Assembly: GCF_901709675.1 (NCBI RefSeq)
Contig: NC_051107.1
Coordinates: 4,220,001 to 4,284,000, forward strand
Direction of reading: 5' to 3'
DNA from: Syngnathus acus
Taxonomy: Eukaryota; Chordata; Actinopteri; Syngnathiformes; Syngnathidae
Length of the DNA stretch: 64,000 nt
Program-made: the position numbers and the translations under genes
Notes under the pieces: model-generated
What the model was told of the DNA's origin: nothing
The model's input: only the letters and a program-made list of their open reading frames with translations
The model's database searches: none
Shown here: positions 26,405 through 38,500 of the stretch, piece by piece
How the letters are laid out: every line of letters begins with the position of its first letter
Position numbering within the stretch: position 1 is the stretch's first letter

Positions 26405-27240
26405 TAACGCGCTGGAAACGATGATGTCACTCAAACACGAATTGTGGTCTGATTTCCTGATACTCAAAAATGTGCATATTTGGAGCGACGGGTTTCATAT
26501 TCACGCCGTACCGGCGGCGCCAACCACGTTGTGTATTTGCACTTTGGAGTGGTAGGCGGCCTGTCCAATTTGTAAGCTTTGGCGCTGGAGGCGAAGTCGT
26601 GATTAGCCGCGCGGCGTTTCGACAAGAAGCATCCAGCTTCAGCGCCGTACGCAATCGTCAGTCATCTCTCGCCTCGTTTCAAGTCGGCGTTCTGTCTACA
26701 CGCCGCCGTCTTCCCTTTTCAAAGCGCCCCTTCTCCGGCTCTTCAAATTAGCCCGGGAATAATGCATGAGCTCATGGCGGGAGACGGACGGGAGGCCCCT
26801 TGCCTCAGAAGTCGGCCCCCGTCGACGGCGAGGCGATTGACATTAACCACCCGAGAGGAGAACCTCAGGTGGTGAGGTGTTGGGGGAAGCCTTTGAACGG
26901 CCCGGCCTGTCGTAATGAGGCCTTCTCAAACAGTCGCACCTCCAGACAACCTTCAGTACATGCAGATAGATTGTAAGCACTCTATTTTGCTGCCGCTAAA
27001 TGGTGACTCTTCATGAGCCGTGCCCACACCTGCCGCGATGCCAGTGGCAGCCCGTCAAATCTATTCCGCCTTCGTGTTTTGTTAGAATGAAAAAATTATT
27101 TGGCCTTCCATCTACCGAGTCAGTCCGTGGAAGGGCACTTTGATATCAGTCGCGGCGTGAAAGGGCAACCGATAACATTTTTGCGGATACATATCCACGC
27201 GTTACATATTGATATGTGTCAAATGCCGATTCTTTTCAAG
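26405..27240. other. Intergenic sequence, GC-rich, no gene
   Basis: Nothing recognisable; several CpG-rich short blocks and overlapping non-domain open frames. Confidence 0.45.
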
Positions 27241-27360
27241 CGAGGTCAGGCAAGCGTACGCCGGCGCCGCGGCGGCCGACGACACTAATACCCCCGTGCC
27301 GAAGCGCCGTGGCGGCGCCATCGCAGGCGACCATGTGCGTCGGTCGCACTCGGTTGCACT
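27241..27360. promoter_or_regulatory. CpG-dense block
   Basis: About 21 CpG dinucleotides occur in 120 bp, including GTACGCCGGCGCCGCGGCGG. This is far above the local average and resembles a small CpG island. No TATA element, splice donor or open frame with a known domain is next to it, so a promoter role is only possible. Confidence 0.35.
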
Positions 27361-27422
27361 CAATGAGCCCGAGTCGAGCAATTGATGGGTAGTGGGACGG
27401 AAATAGGAAGGAGGTTTTTTTT

Positions 27423-27436
27423 GGGGGGGGGGGGGG
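27423..27436 (+). repeat. Poly-G tract (14 G)
   Basis: A T8 run is immediately followed by G14. Simple sequence; part of a recurrent pattern of long C/G homopolymers in this window. Confidence 0.85.
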
Positions 27437-28554
27437 CAGATGGTGAATAATGTTCCACTCAGGCTAATGCAAATGATTCTGTCACATAAACATCAAGACG
27501 CTTGGAGTGAAGCCGTGCTTTGGTACGGCTATAGACGCCGTCGCACCCGCTCGTGATGCCATTTTGTCTCTCTTGCCACATTACGGCCCCGCTGTAAAAA
27601 ATGCAGCAATGCAGCTTTCATTAGCGCACCGAGCAAAGATTATGGCTCAATGCAGTGCTATAAATTATGTATGGGCTGCTATAGCGCAAAGCCTTCACCC
27701 CCCCACCCCAATTTAAAGATGACAATTTCCATCCGGAATGTTCCCAGAGCTTTGATGTAAAATTCTATTATTTTAATTTTTCCACTTTGTCACCAGGACC
27801 ACCGTGGAGGCGGTTTCATCATTAATTATAAAGGACTTTTTTTAATAAGGCAATTTCCTCTACAGCATTATATGCAATTGCATCTTGTCTCACCATCTGG
27901 AACAAAAACCACTTCATTAATGAAAAAAATACAATGCAAAATACAATTTGCAAAAATACTATCATGCTTAGTTTTGATCATCAGCGTAGTAATAATAATA
28001 ATTAGTTTTTGCTACTTAGTGAAGTATAGGCCGTAGTGACGCAACTCCCCATCCGACTCACCGAACAACCTCGGGATTGTCATGATATACCTTTTCGGAT
28101 CTCAACGTTTGATCACTTGGCGCGCTGTTGTCGGTTTTTGTTTGTTAACCGCGCTCCCATCGACGCCCGAGTTCGGCAGGAGCGTCTGGTGGTTGAATAC
28201 AGCGCCGCGGGCGAAACGTGGCGGCAGATGGCGGGCTTAACCGCGTCGGCGGTTACAATGCGCGTGGAATTCATAACAAAAGGCAACAAGACGGGCTCTC
28301 GCTCGGATGCAGGTACATATAATTAGCTGTGGAAATGCTCAACGGTCCCTCATCATTCAGCGCAGATGATTTGACAGGAACGGCGGAGCGGGTGGGCGGC
28401 CATCTGCCTCAAGCCGAGCGATAAAATGGCCTCCTGGAACGCGCTCAGCTTTAAACGGTAGAAATAAGTGTGTGTGTTTTTCTTTTTAAAGATGACGCCA
28501 AAGTGTGTTTATGGAAGCCGACGTGGCTTCGAATGATAAGCGGCTCCTTTAATC

Positions 28555-28700
28555 GCCGGCTCCGCCAGGTGTCGACTTCACCTTTTAAGCCACGGCGACG
28601 GAGCCAAAAGCCCGCCCGGCGTCTCGTCCGCTCGACTCTTGTCGGTTCTGACCGACATCCGTCGGCGCGCCAACGCTTCACGCCCTTGACGAGCTCGGGC
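28555..28700. promoter_or_regulatory. CpG-dense block
   Basis: Roughly 22 CpG dinucleotides in about 145 bp (for example CCGTCGGCGCGCCAACG). It forms part of a CpG-rich zone from about 25.6 to 29.2 kb. No exon was identified. Confidence 0.3.
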
Positions 28701-31700
28701 TTCACACCGCTCAGAATATCCCGTTTTCGGAGCAGGCTTTTTTAACAGCCTCCCCTTTTAAAAGTGTCGCCCTGTTTGCATTGCTCATTTTCAGCACATT
28801 TCGCCGTACTTTGAGCAGTTATGAGCCGGTGATAAAGAATAATGGGAGGTTTTATTTCTCATAGCATTTTACGTCCCAGTGACCCTCCCCCCCCCCTCCC
28901 CTGGGGATTTTTTTTGGCAGGCCGGCGGGTTTTGATTCCGACCCGCAATCAATTCATTTTAATCACAATGGGCGCCCAGCCGAAGGACGGGGCGGGGTTA
29001 AATTGATTGGCAGGTATTTGCATATACAGTACGCGACAAAATGTCACGCCCGGCCTTGGTGGTGACCTGCGTGGGCCTGTTGGCGAAACAAACTGATGAG
29101 GGTAATTCATCATGCCGCCGGCTCGGAGGGGGGGGACGGGCGGCGGCGCGCCCGCCATTGTTAGCGTCGTCAGTCACCTGTCACGCCACGGTGGCCACGA
29201 GGACGTACGAGGAGAAAGTGGAGGGCTGGCGAGATTGCAGATGAGGATGATCTTTTGCAGCAATATTTACTGCTGTCATCCATAAACATTTTTCGCTCGC
29301 CTCGCTAAGAAAACGCCCTGCATGGAAACAACCGCCCGTTGATCCCTACCCCCAAACGTTATTCAAGGTCGCCGCGGCCCGACACAGCCGGCGCATGCAT
29401 CATTACTCCCTTCTCGTAAGAACTCTCCAGCGTGCCGACTTTGGTAAAGATTCGGCCGTCATTGTCGTAATTATGCCCGGGCGCAAGTCCCCATTCCCAG
29501 GCTGAGAGGAAATATAGAAAAACGGGGTGGTGGTGGTGATGGGGGGGGCGGTACAACTCATTAATAGCGTGGCTGACTTGCCGTGATAACGCCGCCTCCA
29601 ATTCCTGTGAGAGGTTTTACTTTTTGACCAATTAGCTGCCGGAATAACCTATTGGCCACCAAGTGATCTCAGCCGGGACTTTATCAGAGCGCGCTCTATT
29701 AAATCCACTCTCCGGCTGAGGCGTCGGAATGGCTGTCTCTGATGTCGCCGCCAAATGCCAAATCATAATCGTTGTTATGACACATTTTTATGCTTCCATT
29801 CGGTATAAAACCCAACCGGCGCTTGGATCGTGTGTGTGCTACTATCTGATTCCTTGTGTGTGTGTTATGGGCCATTTTTTAAGCAATAAGGCTGGCTGAA
29901 TAGATTATCATAATGCAGAGGGGTGGGAAGGTGTCCCGAAACGGAAATACAGCTTTCTCGTATTCACCCAACGTCTTCGAGTGGGTCAAAAGGCCTGGCA
30001 GCAGTCGCTGGCTAATGTAATCAGGTGCCAAGTAATCCTAATGACTCCAATCGACGTGCCCGGTAAAGTAAACTTCTCAGAAGCTTCTTGATGGTTTGCA
30101 AATAGCCGTGGTCGTTCCAATTAAAATACAAACTGAGGTAGACGTGTTAGCTCGGCAATACCAATGTCATGTTTTTATTTCCCGACAGGGTCACATTTCT
30201 CTCAAACACGGTACTTTTAGAAGATCACCCGGCGCTAAACTGCTCTCATTGTTGTTTGCGCTGTGCAAAAGCACGTTGATCCCCTCCGAGCGCCCTGATA
30301 AAAATCGACAGTCCCTCCTGCGTGGTGCAACCCGTTGTTTCGGCGATTACGGGGGATTAAGGGCGGATGCCGGGGACCCGAGCCTTGAGCCGTGTGACCC
30401 TTCCACTCATCATTATGAGACAGATACACAGCACTCGTACTCGAGAAGGCCGAGACGCTGTCGCCTTTTCAATAATTCATGGCTGCTGGCAGCAGAGGGT
30501 GTATGGAAATGTGAGGACCTTTGGAGACACTTACTGGGTGTAATGGTTTGGAGATGGACTCATTTAACAACGTCTTTATCGGCAATTCGATCAGGACACA
30601 AGTCACCGTTCCAGAATCGCATTGATCGGGTCATCAAACTTCGGCGCTACTTGTTTACTCGTGTCCAGTGGGGCTTCTTGTTTCATGCTAGCGCAAGACT
30701 GGCGCTTGGTAGTTTTCCCCAGTCGGCTAGCGGCTAGATAAAAGAATCCTCAGAGAGGAGGGGGCTTTGAGCTTTGCTAGGTTGCGTTAAGCCTCAGCAG
30801 GCTCTCCCAAGGCTTCTGCTTATCAAAAGCTACATCCTGCGGATTCAGTATCAAGAAAGAAAAAGTTGGCCACTCAGTACTCGTCATGTAATATTTCTGT
30901 TCAACTTTGCAGAAGTGACTTAAGGACCCTTCTATTCTCGCTGATATTTCCTTATTCCCCAGTAACCGAATTATACGATCCCATTTTGGGAAATACGTCT
31001 CATAAGGGGAGAAGATTGATGACACGGTTCATTTCACGCCGAAGGTCTTCGCAAATCTCTGCTTGGATATTTTCAGCTTTGATCTTTGTGATTGGACTGT
31101 ATCTCATGGACCACGAGGCACACCGTATTAATTATGTAACGTTGTCGGTACCCGATGTCAAGATGTCAATTAAGTACCTCGCTACAGCCAGACTTTGAAC
31201 CGGAGGTTCTTAGGAGGTTCTCGGAGTCCGTCTCCCGCCGCCCGGCCTCCCTCAAGAGAACCGACGGGCTGTTAGTGTGCTAATCGCTTCAGCCTCACTC
31301 CATTATCAAGGTGCCTGGGCTCAGTAAGCGCAAGTCCATCATTTCTCAGACGCTCTTTTGGGGACAGTGTAAATAAATTGGTGAGGGCGTCAAGGAAAGG
31401 CTGAAGTGGGGAAAAAAAAAAAAAAAACCCAGCTGCCCACCCGGGGATCGCACTTTATCATTTTAGCCAAAAGGGATTATAGTCCTAAAAGCATTAAAGT
31501 AGAAAGCCAGCTCAAGTCAGAGCGATTGAAATGTACACTCCGGGATTGGAAAGAAAATAGTCAAGGATCATGATGATCATATCTGGACTGTGTTATTTTG
31601 ACCGACCGATAAACCCTGGGCTATCAAATTAAGATGAAAAACTTTGATTCAATCAGTTTGTCCAGAAGGCGAAGAGCTGGTGACTAAGTAAATTAAGGCC

Positions 31701-33585
31701 GTATTTGAATTTTCCAAATAACCAGATCCTATGCTATATTAAACCACTTGTGGCGTTAATGACATATGACAACTGATAGATGTTTGTTTTTTAGCCGTAC
31801 TGTAAATCACACAGCTTGACACGCCGCCGCCGCTAATTAAAGCCCGTCGCAATGTATAGAAACTCGTGTGGTGAGATGTTCACAGCAGGTGTCCCCTAGG
31901 AGCAGGCGAGCCGCTATAAAGCTCGTTGTTAGGCTAATGAACGCACGCGTGGACTTAGCCTCAAACAACCCCTCGCCACGATGTGGCTCCGCCCCCGTTG
32001 TTATTCAGGTCGGATATGCGTGATCATTCATATGTTGTTTGACTCTGTTCTTGGTTTTAAGAGTGACCTATGACCCTCCAAAGACCAGAATGCTAGTGTT
32101 AGCGGAGCGCTAAGGCGGGCCAGGTTCGGCGCGACGCCCGGGCGCCATGGCTATCCCGCCGGCTACCGTCGGCAGCCGTAATGGAAGCTGACAGCATGTA
32201 AATGAGTTTTTAAAGGAGCTGCAGAAAAGCGCGTCATTTTTTCTCATTCGGCGATCTCGTGTGTCAGGCTGGTCGCCATCTGTCAACCTCGTCGAGGAGA
32301 CGGAGAGGGCCTGCGGTTGAATTGGCGTACGTCTTGATTACCGATCGATATGCCGTCAAGCATGTCTTTTTCCTCCGTCTCTACCGGTGTGTCTATTATA
32401 GATCAAATCAAATAGCAAAACATTTGCGTATAGATTCCACTTCCTGAATTCTTTGCATAACTATGCGTGTACTTTTTAATAGTGTTTGTGAAAACAAAAG
32501 AAGAATTTGCTCATTTTAAATGTGTTGGTACAAACCTCCTTAATGAACCGTTCACCTGTTGATCCAAAAAAATAACACAAATAAAGAATGGACACGAAAA
32601 GACAAATGACTTTGCTGCTGTAACCATGACAGATTATTGTAAGTATTTTTTTGGCAGCTGGGCGGGGGGCATCCATAAGTAAGCAGCTGCGTTGGCCATA
32701 TTATCTATCGATCTTTTTTTTCAGCACTTCATCAAATTCCTACTGTAAAGAAAGACTCCTAGTGTGAAATATGAATTAGATGCCAAATATGTCAATAATG
32801 TTACATTTGGATATGAAGTCTGGGGGAAAAAAAAAAGGCAAGTAGAAAACAGCAGGATAGCTCATAAAAAAAAAAATCCTAAATTAAATTCTTGCCAAAA
32901 TAAGACTGATTTGAAGTCGTTCAATTTAATTAACCGGTTTAACCTCCATGGGGATTCCTCGACATTTTCCGTCTTGGTAGTCAAACGTTTGCTGCGGGAA
33001 TGCACGCTGTCAGAAAAACAAAAGCTCAAGGTATAACATGAGCTTCTTAAAAATAGCCATAATCATATTCATTATTTGCGTTCTGCTGTGATAATGGAAA
33101 AATAGACAGATACCGTATCCGAAAATAATCACATCCTTCAAATGTATACAGTAGAGAAATACATTCAATCATATGCTATATGAGTTCCTGGTTAATTAAG
33201 AGATTATTAATTTTAGTTCAGGAATTAAATAATCACAAGCACTTGTGGTAATCGCATCTCATGAGCAATGACGGTTCATTTCGACAACTTGTTCGGTCGC
33301 AATTATGCCGACGCTGGGGCTCCATATTGGAATCGGAATAAAGCTTCCGTTGCCGTGGCAACTGATTTCTTGTCGTAATTTGTTAACATTCACCGTCGGT
33401 CGTCTTGGGATCTTGTCCGACGTGCTTGAAATCAATCGGATGACTTCAGTTACCCTGCGGGACTCCGGTCGAAGAGCACACGGATCCAAACACCAGCTCC
33501 ATTTTCAAGGGACATTTCATTCAATGTATTTAATTTATTCTTAAAATATTTCATGATTAAAAAAAGTACTGTATGTCAACGACCG
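28701..33585. other. Intergenic sequence downstream of tafa5, no gene recognised
   Basis: No supported gene. The longest open frame of the window (30096-30737 plus, 213 codons) shows no domain, signal peptide or repeat that I recognise, and is probably chance in a region of low stop density. Contents include a GGTGGTGGTGGTG tract (29525-29537), an A16 run near 31411-31427, and TAATTA-rich segments around 31.8 kb and 33.2 kb. Confidence 0.5.
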
Positions 33586-33680
33586 CAATCTCTCCGCCGC
33601 TCCCTCGTTCGATCTCCCCCCCTCGTTCCGCTCGCCGACGTCGAGGCCCGATTGTCGCGCCGACCGAGGCGAGCACGGAA
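33581..33680. promoter_or_regulatory. CpG-dense block 3' of tafa5
   Basis: About 19 CpGs in 100 bp (CGACGTCGAGG, GTCGCGCCGACCGAGGCG), about 0.45 kb beyond the predicted tafa5 cleavage site. It stands out from AT-rich neighbours. It could be a downstream regulatory element or an antisense start; nothing proves either. Confidence 0.3.
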
Positions 33681-34129
33681 ATAAATTAAGAGATCAAAAG
33701 CCATCGAGGGGAAACGATTCAGTATTCCACATTGTGTACGATACAATATCATAGCAAATTAGCAGTCTTCAATGGCTTCCACTGACTACTATACACTTAA
33801 AATGTAAGTCAGTCCTCGGGATTTCTTTTTTGCTGGACAGTGACTTGGAAATGAAGATGAAAATAAAGCAGCTAGTGAGGTGTGAACCGAAAAACCCAAG
33901 ACTACGAGCGCCGGCGGTAATGAGAACAACAGCATTTTGCGCACATCCTAATTGTCATTGTGACCACAAGTCCAATAAGCTTCTCTACAAAGGTACAACA
34001 TATAAAAACTGTTAAATATATAACTTTTAGGGACTTTCAAAATACATTTAATGACATTTCTTCACGCCGTCTTTTCACTTGCGTTTTTTTGATGCGCCTT
34101 CTTGCCTTCCGACCGTCGCATCTTTTGTA

Positions 34130-34147
34130 TTTATTTTTTTCTTTATT
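34130..34147 (-). terminator. tafa5: tafa5 polyadenylation signals (two AATAAA)
   Basis: Read on the minus strand, AATAAA occurs at 34147-34142 and again at 34135-34130, within an A-rich stretch. This is the first such pair after the 3' UTR body and the likely mRNA end. Confidence 0.65.
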
Positions 34148-34271
34148 TTTTTTTGTTCTCGATACACAGTTATACGTTATGTAGTACCTATATCTCCAGT
34201 TCCAAAGTACAGTGTTGGGCTCGGTCCGAGGAAAGAAAACAGTCAGGAAATGGTCAAAAGTACTCCTTTGA

Positions 34272-34463
<192 letters not shown>

Positions 34464-34547
34464 CCAGTCCACGAGGTGTCCACGGGTCGCTTGGTGGGCA
34501 CGCAAGCCGGCGAGGGTCTACTGCCTCAGTCCTGGCACATTTGTTTC

Positions 34548-34565
34548 TTTTGCTCTTTGGTCTAT
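34548..34565 (-). promoter_or_regulatory. tafa5: Conserved 3' UTR block with miR-9-5p 8-mer site
   Basis: On the transcript strand the block is ATAGACCAAAGAGCAAAA. It contains ACCAAAGA (34561-34554), a perfect 8-mer target for miR-9-5p: pairing to seed positions 2-8 (CUUUGGU) plus an A opposite position 1. I recall the same block in human TAFA5 mRNA. miR-9 is a nervous-system microRNA and TAFA5 is mainly neural, so regulation is plausible but not shown. Confidence 0.55.
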
Positions 34566-34908
34566 AAAAATATGGGAGGTCTGCTCCAGCAGAAGGCCTA
34601 TTCACAGCAGCGAGCGCTCACTTCTCTAAATGATCCTTGCGCCCTGCTGAGGTTCTAGAAAGGTGAAGAAATGCGGAGAATTCTCGTCTTCAATTCGGAG
34701 GATTGGCGCAAGTCACCCGTGACATTTGGCAGGGGTCCCACCCTCCACGGCGAAGGGCGAAAGCTGCTAATTGGACGGAGCAGGCAGAAGTGGAGAGCAG
34801 ACGACCTTGTTGACCCAACGACACCCGCCGGGTGGGAGAAGTCAGAAAGCCCGTGGAGTAGCTCGCAGGGAACAGTGTTTTTTTGCGAGTCATTTACCCA
34901 ATGTCCTC

Positions 34909-34941
34909 GGGGGGCCGGGGGCGTGGGGGGGGGGGGGGGGG
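34909..34941 (+). repeat. G-rich run ending in G17 (C17 on the transcript)
   Basis: GGGGGG, GGGGG and then 17 consecutive G lie within the tafa5 terminal exon, 40-72 bases beyond the stop codon. The transcript strand is C-rich. The DNA has G-quadruplex potential on the plus strand. Confidence 0.85.
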
Positions 34942-34980
34942 TGTTCCTGCAAACACTCCCGTTCTGGTGCTCTGGTGGTG

Positions 34981-34989
34981 TTACGAGAC
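34981..34989 (-). CDS. tafa5: tafa5 terminal coding exon (Val-Ser-stop)
   Basis: Exon 3 ends with a complete codon (ACG, Thr) before its GT donor, so the last exon must begin in phase 0. At this position the minus strand reads GTC TCG TAA directly after a pyrimidine-rich acceptor (CTCTGTTCTTCGTCC, then TTCGTGACAG). This gives Val-Ser-stop, the known C-terminus of vertebrate TAFA5 (...TTTVS). I reached it by scanning the minus strand upstream of 42.2 kb for an acceptor followed by Val-Ser-stop; this was the only site I found. The downstream block shared with human TAFA5 3' UTR supports the call. The 9-nt coding part is invisible to open-frame searches. Residual doubt: the pattern is short, and only the acceptor quality and 3' UTR similarity separate it from chance. 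Confidence 0.85.
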   Translation of the reverse strand, partial: VS

Positions 34990-35139
34990 CTGTCACGAAG
35001 GACGAAGAACAGAGCAGACGAGATTTTGTTAGCACAGTCAGGAGTCGATTGAAGTGTTTTGACTTTTCAGCAAAATCTTGATATAAACTTTGCCATATCA
35101 TGCAAAAGCAAAATATACTGTAGGACCTTTAAGAGCAAA

Positions 35140-35506
35140 GCACAGTCAGCCCTGTTATGAGTTTTTAATGACACCCCCCCGGCTAATGACACTGGAGACG
35201 TTTTGTTTTGTTGGACCTGACTGCAGCGTTCAATGCGGTGGACCACATTATCGTGTTGGCCTGTTTGCAGCACCAGGTTGGGCATTGGAAATGCTTTCGA
35301 TATTATTTGGCAGCAGTTGCTCTGAATTCCCCAGCCTCACTATCGTATGGTGTTCCACAGGGTTCAATTTCGGAGCCCCTGCTGTTTCCATTTGTATGGT
35401 ATTATATTTTAGTCAGATCTATTGTATGTCCTTAAGGCTGCTTGGAGCACAACCAGTCTTTGAAAAGAAAACAGACGTTATGGTGTTAAATCTAATTTCG
35501 GATTAG
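35140..35506 (+). mobile_element. LINE reverse-transcriptase fragment, L2/CR1-like, inactive
   Basis: The plus strand encodes DLTAAFNAVDH (from 35214), matching the LINE motif DLSAAFDTVDH, and GVPQGSISEPLLF (from 35349), matching GVPQGSILGPLLF. After a frame change comes KKTDVMVL (about 35466-35489), matching 'SKTEVMVF' further along the same reverse transcriptase. The catalytic Asp of motif A is Asn here, the YADD block is missing, and the frame is broken, so it is a dead, internally deleted copy. It is inserted in tafa5 intron 3, antisense to the gene, about 150 bp upstream of the terminal acceptor. Confidence 0.8.
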
Positions 35507-38500
35507 CTCCCTCGGCCAACAAAACATCATTTTCATTGCACTTATAAAATTACATTTGTGTGCGTCATTGTAGTTCTGCCATGACCGACTAAAAACAACT
35601 AATTACTGTACGCCCGAGACTTGCAAACAGGATTTTCTCAGTTGAAGGTTATTTCCATTACAACTCGCCTTCATTCTCCACCTAGTGTACAAGAACAAAG
35701 TGACTCTCGCGGAGAAACAATTAATCTTAGGGCAAAAAGACAAATCTGGAAGCGTCCGCAAACCATCTGGCCACTCGCGGTCGCCACACAGCCAAAATAA
35801 TAGTGTCGCCGTTCAAGATCTTGGCAATGTCACTGAGGCTTGAATGTAATAATAATGAACTTGAATGGAACAGGCCATGCGAGAATCAAGGTGTTGGATG
35901 CAGACCAGGCATGGAATAATAACATGCTGAAAAATTTCAACCGTCAACTATTAACACAGCTAATTATTAATACGACAATTGTCAACATTTTTTTTTGCCT
36001 TCTCCCACGAGATGACTGCAGCCAATCCTGGCGGCCCTACTGGGAAATCCTACAACTGCCGTCAAGGAAATGGAATGCAAATGGCTAGCAATGAAATGGT
36101 CTTGTTTTTTTTTGTAAACTACCACATAGTTAGACGAAGCGGTCGAGCATGGTAATTTTCTCATATTCCCACAATGCTCCCCTTTTGCTCTTACTCGCGC
36201 CACATACACAAACTCGCAATCCGCATTGTGGGAAACAGCCTCCCATAAATCTCCCCTACACACAAATCTCATCTCGGGGAAATGCGAGTCCCCTATTAAA
36301 AGAGGAACCAGCGTCAGATGAATATCAGATGAATTTGCCCTATGAATAAAATTCCCAGGCCCTAGGTGATAATTACCTCGGGTTTATCAGCAAACTGCCA
36401 TATTACTCTATTTTATATCTTACGAGGGCCAACGACCAGATGCCATTCTCGGTCACGCACGAACGGTGAGAGAGAGAGATGAAGTCCCGCCCGTAAACCG
36501 ACTGACAAACTTTAAGGCATCACCAAGAGTGCCAGCTGCGACGGAACGTAAATAATCCATCCGTGTTTATGTCTTATTTGCGCACACTGGCTCGCGGGCA
36601 TTCCACTCGATACATGTCGATATTCGTCCAAGGAAGAGGAAAACATTGGATTCCATCCACATCAAATTCGTAGGGTACATCTTCCTATCTGGAGGCGGAG
36701 CCGAGTGTAGCAAAGTATACATTCGGCTCTGCATAGCGCACATTGTGCACTGCAGTGAAGGTGAACACAGGCACATCTGTTAGCGCTAAAGACAACTCGA
36801 TTCATAATACATAGTATGTAGTCACTCTCCAGCTGAGACGGAAAGCAAATTCGCGTCAACATATGGCCGAGACTTGACATTTCCTCTGCGTGTGTACTCT
36901 GGCCGACTCCCTCGGAAATGTCAGCGCACACCGACCCGCGCTAAACGTGTTAAGGGTCTCATGAAAGGAAATGCGTCACACCGACCGAAGTCGATGCATT
37001 TAAAAATAAGAAATAAGAACAAATATATATAAAATGAATCATAAAAAATAATAAAATAAGAAATCAAAACCAACATATAGCACTGATTGCTCATTTGTCT
37101 TGCTGCATCTCCCTCCCCGTAGAAGCCGGCCCGATGAATATTCATGAGCAGGTTAGCAATAAGCCACAGGTTAATGAGCGGTGGGAAATGGCTCGTTGCA
37201 CGCCCGAAGCAGCCAAAATGTTCACACGCACGCCACCAGACGCTCAACCCACGTGCTGCTATCTGCAGAGTTATGTCACCATCAAACCTTTTTTTGGTAT
37301 TCCTCGGAACATCAAACAGATGTCTATACGATATGATTAGAAAGCTCGCTCTCGAAATATGACCTCGGGGAGCAAGTGTACTAATATCCGATACAAAGTA
37401 CCCGATACTTTATGGGGCCCATCGTTCTAATTGCATTTCAGTCTTCCTTAACTGGTGCTAAACAGATCTGCTCTATGATGGGCTGTGCAAGTATCAGAGC
37501 ATGGATTCCTTCAATGTCTATTTTTAGCTGCAAATCTACCGAGGGCCTCGCTGCCTGGTTGGGAAAGAAACAGCAGGATCAGATTTTCTCTTAAAAGCAA
37601 ATCATAAAACTGCCAGCAATATTGACTGGTGGAGGACCCTGCTTTTCTGAAGCTCAACACGAACGGGCACTTTTACGACTTTGTCCTAATCTTTTTTATT
37701 TCATTGTAAGTTAAAAATGTCCGCGTGGCTACTCCAGCGTCGCGGTAACGCGCATTAATATCCGCCCCTGTCTGGCGTCTCGTTTTTATGCCGAATAACA
37801 GATGCCATCGGTGTCAGGGCTCGCCAGCGCAGGCTTAAGGCGTGCCAAGCAAGAGCGGAAACAAGCTGGAAATGCAGATGGAGCCGTCTTGTATCGGAGC
37901 GCGTGTGGATTTAGCCTAGCTTAACGCGCACGGTGGGAATTGATGGGCTAAATACAAAACCAACGACAAAAAAAGCGAAATACAGGTTGTTTCAGTTAGG
38001 AATCTCCCTCCTGTTGTCAAGAGTTTTGGCTGGATTACTTTTGGCATTCTTGAGTTCGGTACCTTTCCGCCTCCGCGAGGGCCGCGGCGCAGGATAGTTA
38101 GCTTCCGGGGAATGGGCGGACTTGTGATAGTGGCGTTAAGGTGGCGGTGGTGAGTGGTGTCTGGCTGCCTGTCAAGGGGGTCGTCAATGCTCTCCTCAGT
38201 GCAACAATGTGGAGGGAGAGTCCTGTCGCGTCATAGAGCCTGTAGGGAAGAAAAAAAAAAATCACGTTGATAAAATAACAACATGTAACGTAATCAACGC
38301 TGTTGTTTTTCTTGAGCGGCGTCGCTGTATTATTAGCCCGGCTTATCAAAGTGTCACATTTAAGCGCCTTCAAAAGCGTCGCGCGCCGAGTAGAAAAATA
38401 GTTACGGGAGTTATTGCGCTCGGAGAAGGGAGCCAAGGGAGGGAATTAAAGAAGTAGCTCAAAAGATTGATTTGCTTTGCATTCACTTGTGTGCTGTGTA

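Noticed and set aside
30096-30737. 213-codon plus-strand open frame, longest in the window
   Set aside because: No domain, signal peptide, repeat pattern or splice context that I recognise; amino-acid make-up looks random; overlapping frames are open on the other strand.
34655-35101. Overlapping 136-148-codon frames on both strands around the tafa5 terminal exon
   Set aside because: Explained by GC-rich 3' UTR sequence; neither frame has a domain, and the terminal coding exon uses only 9 nt.
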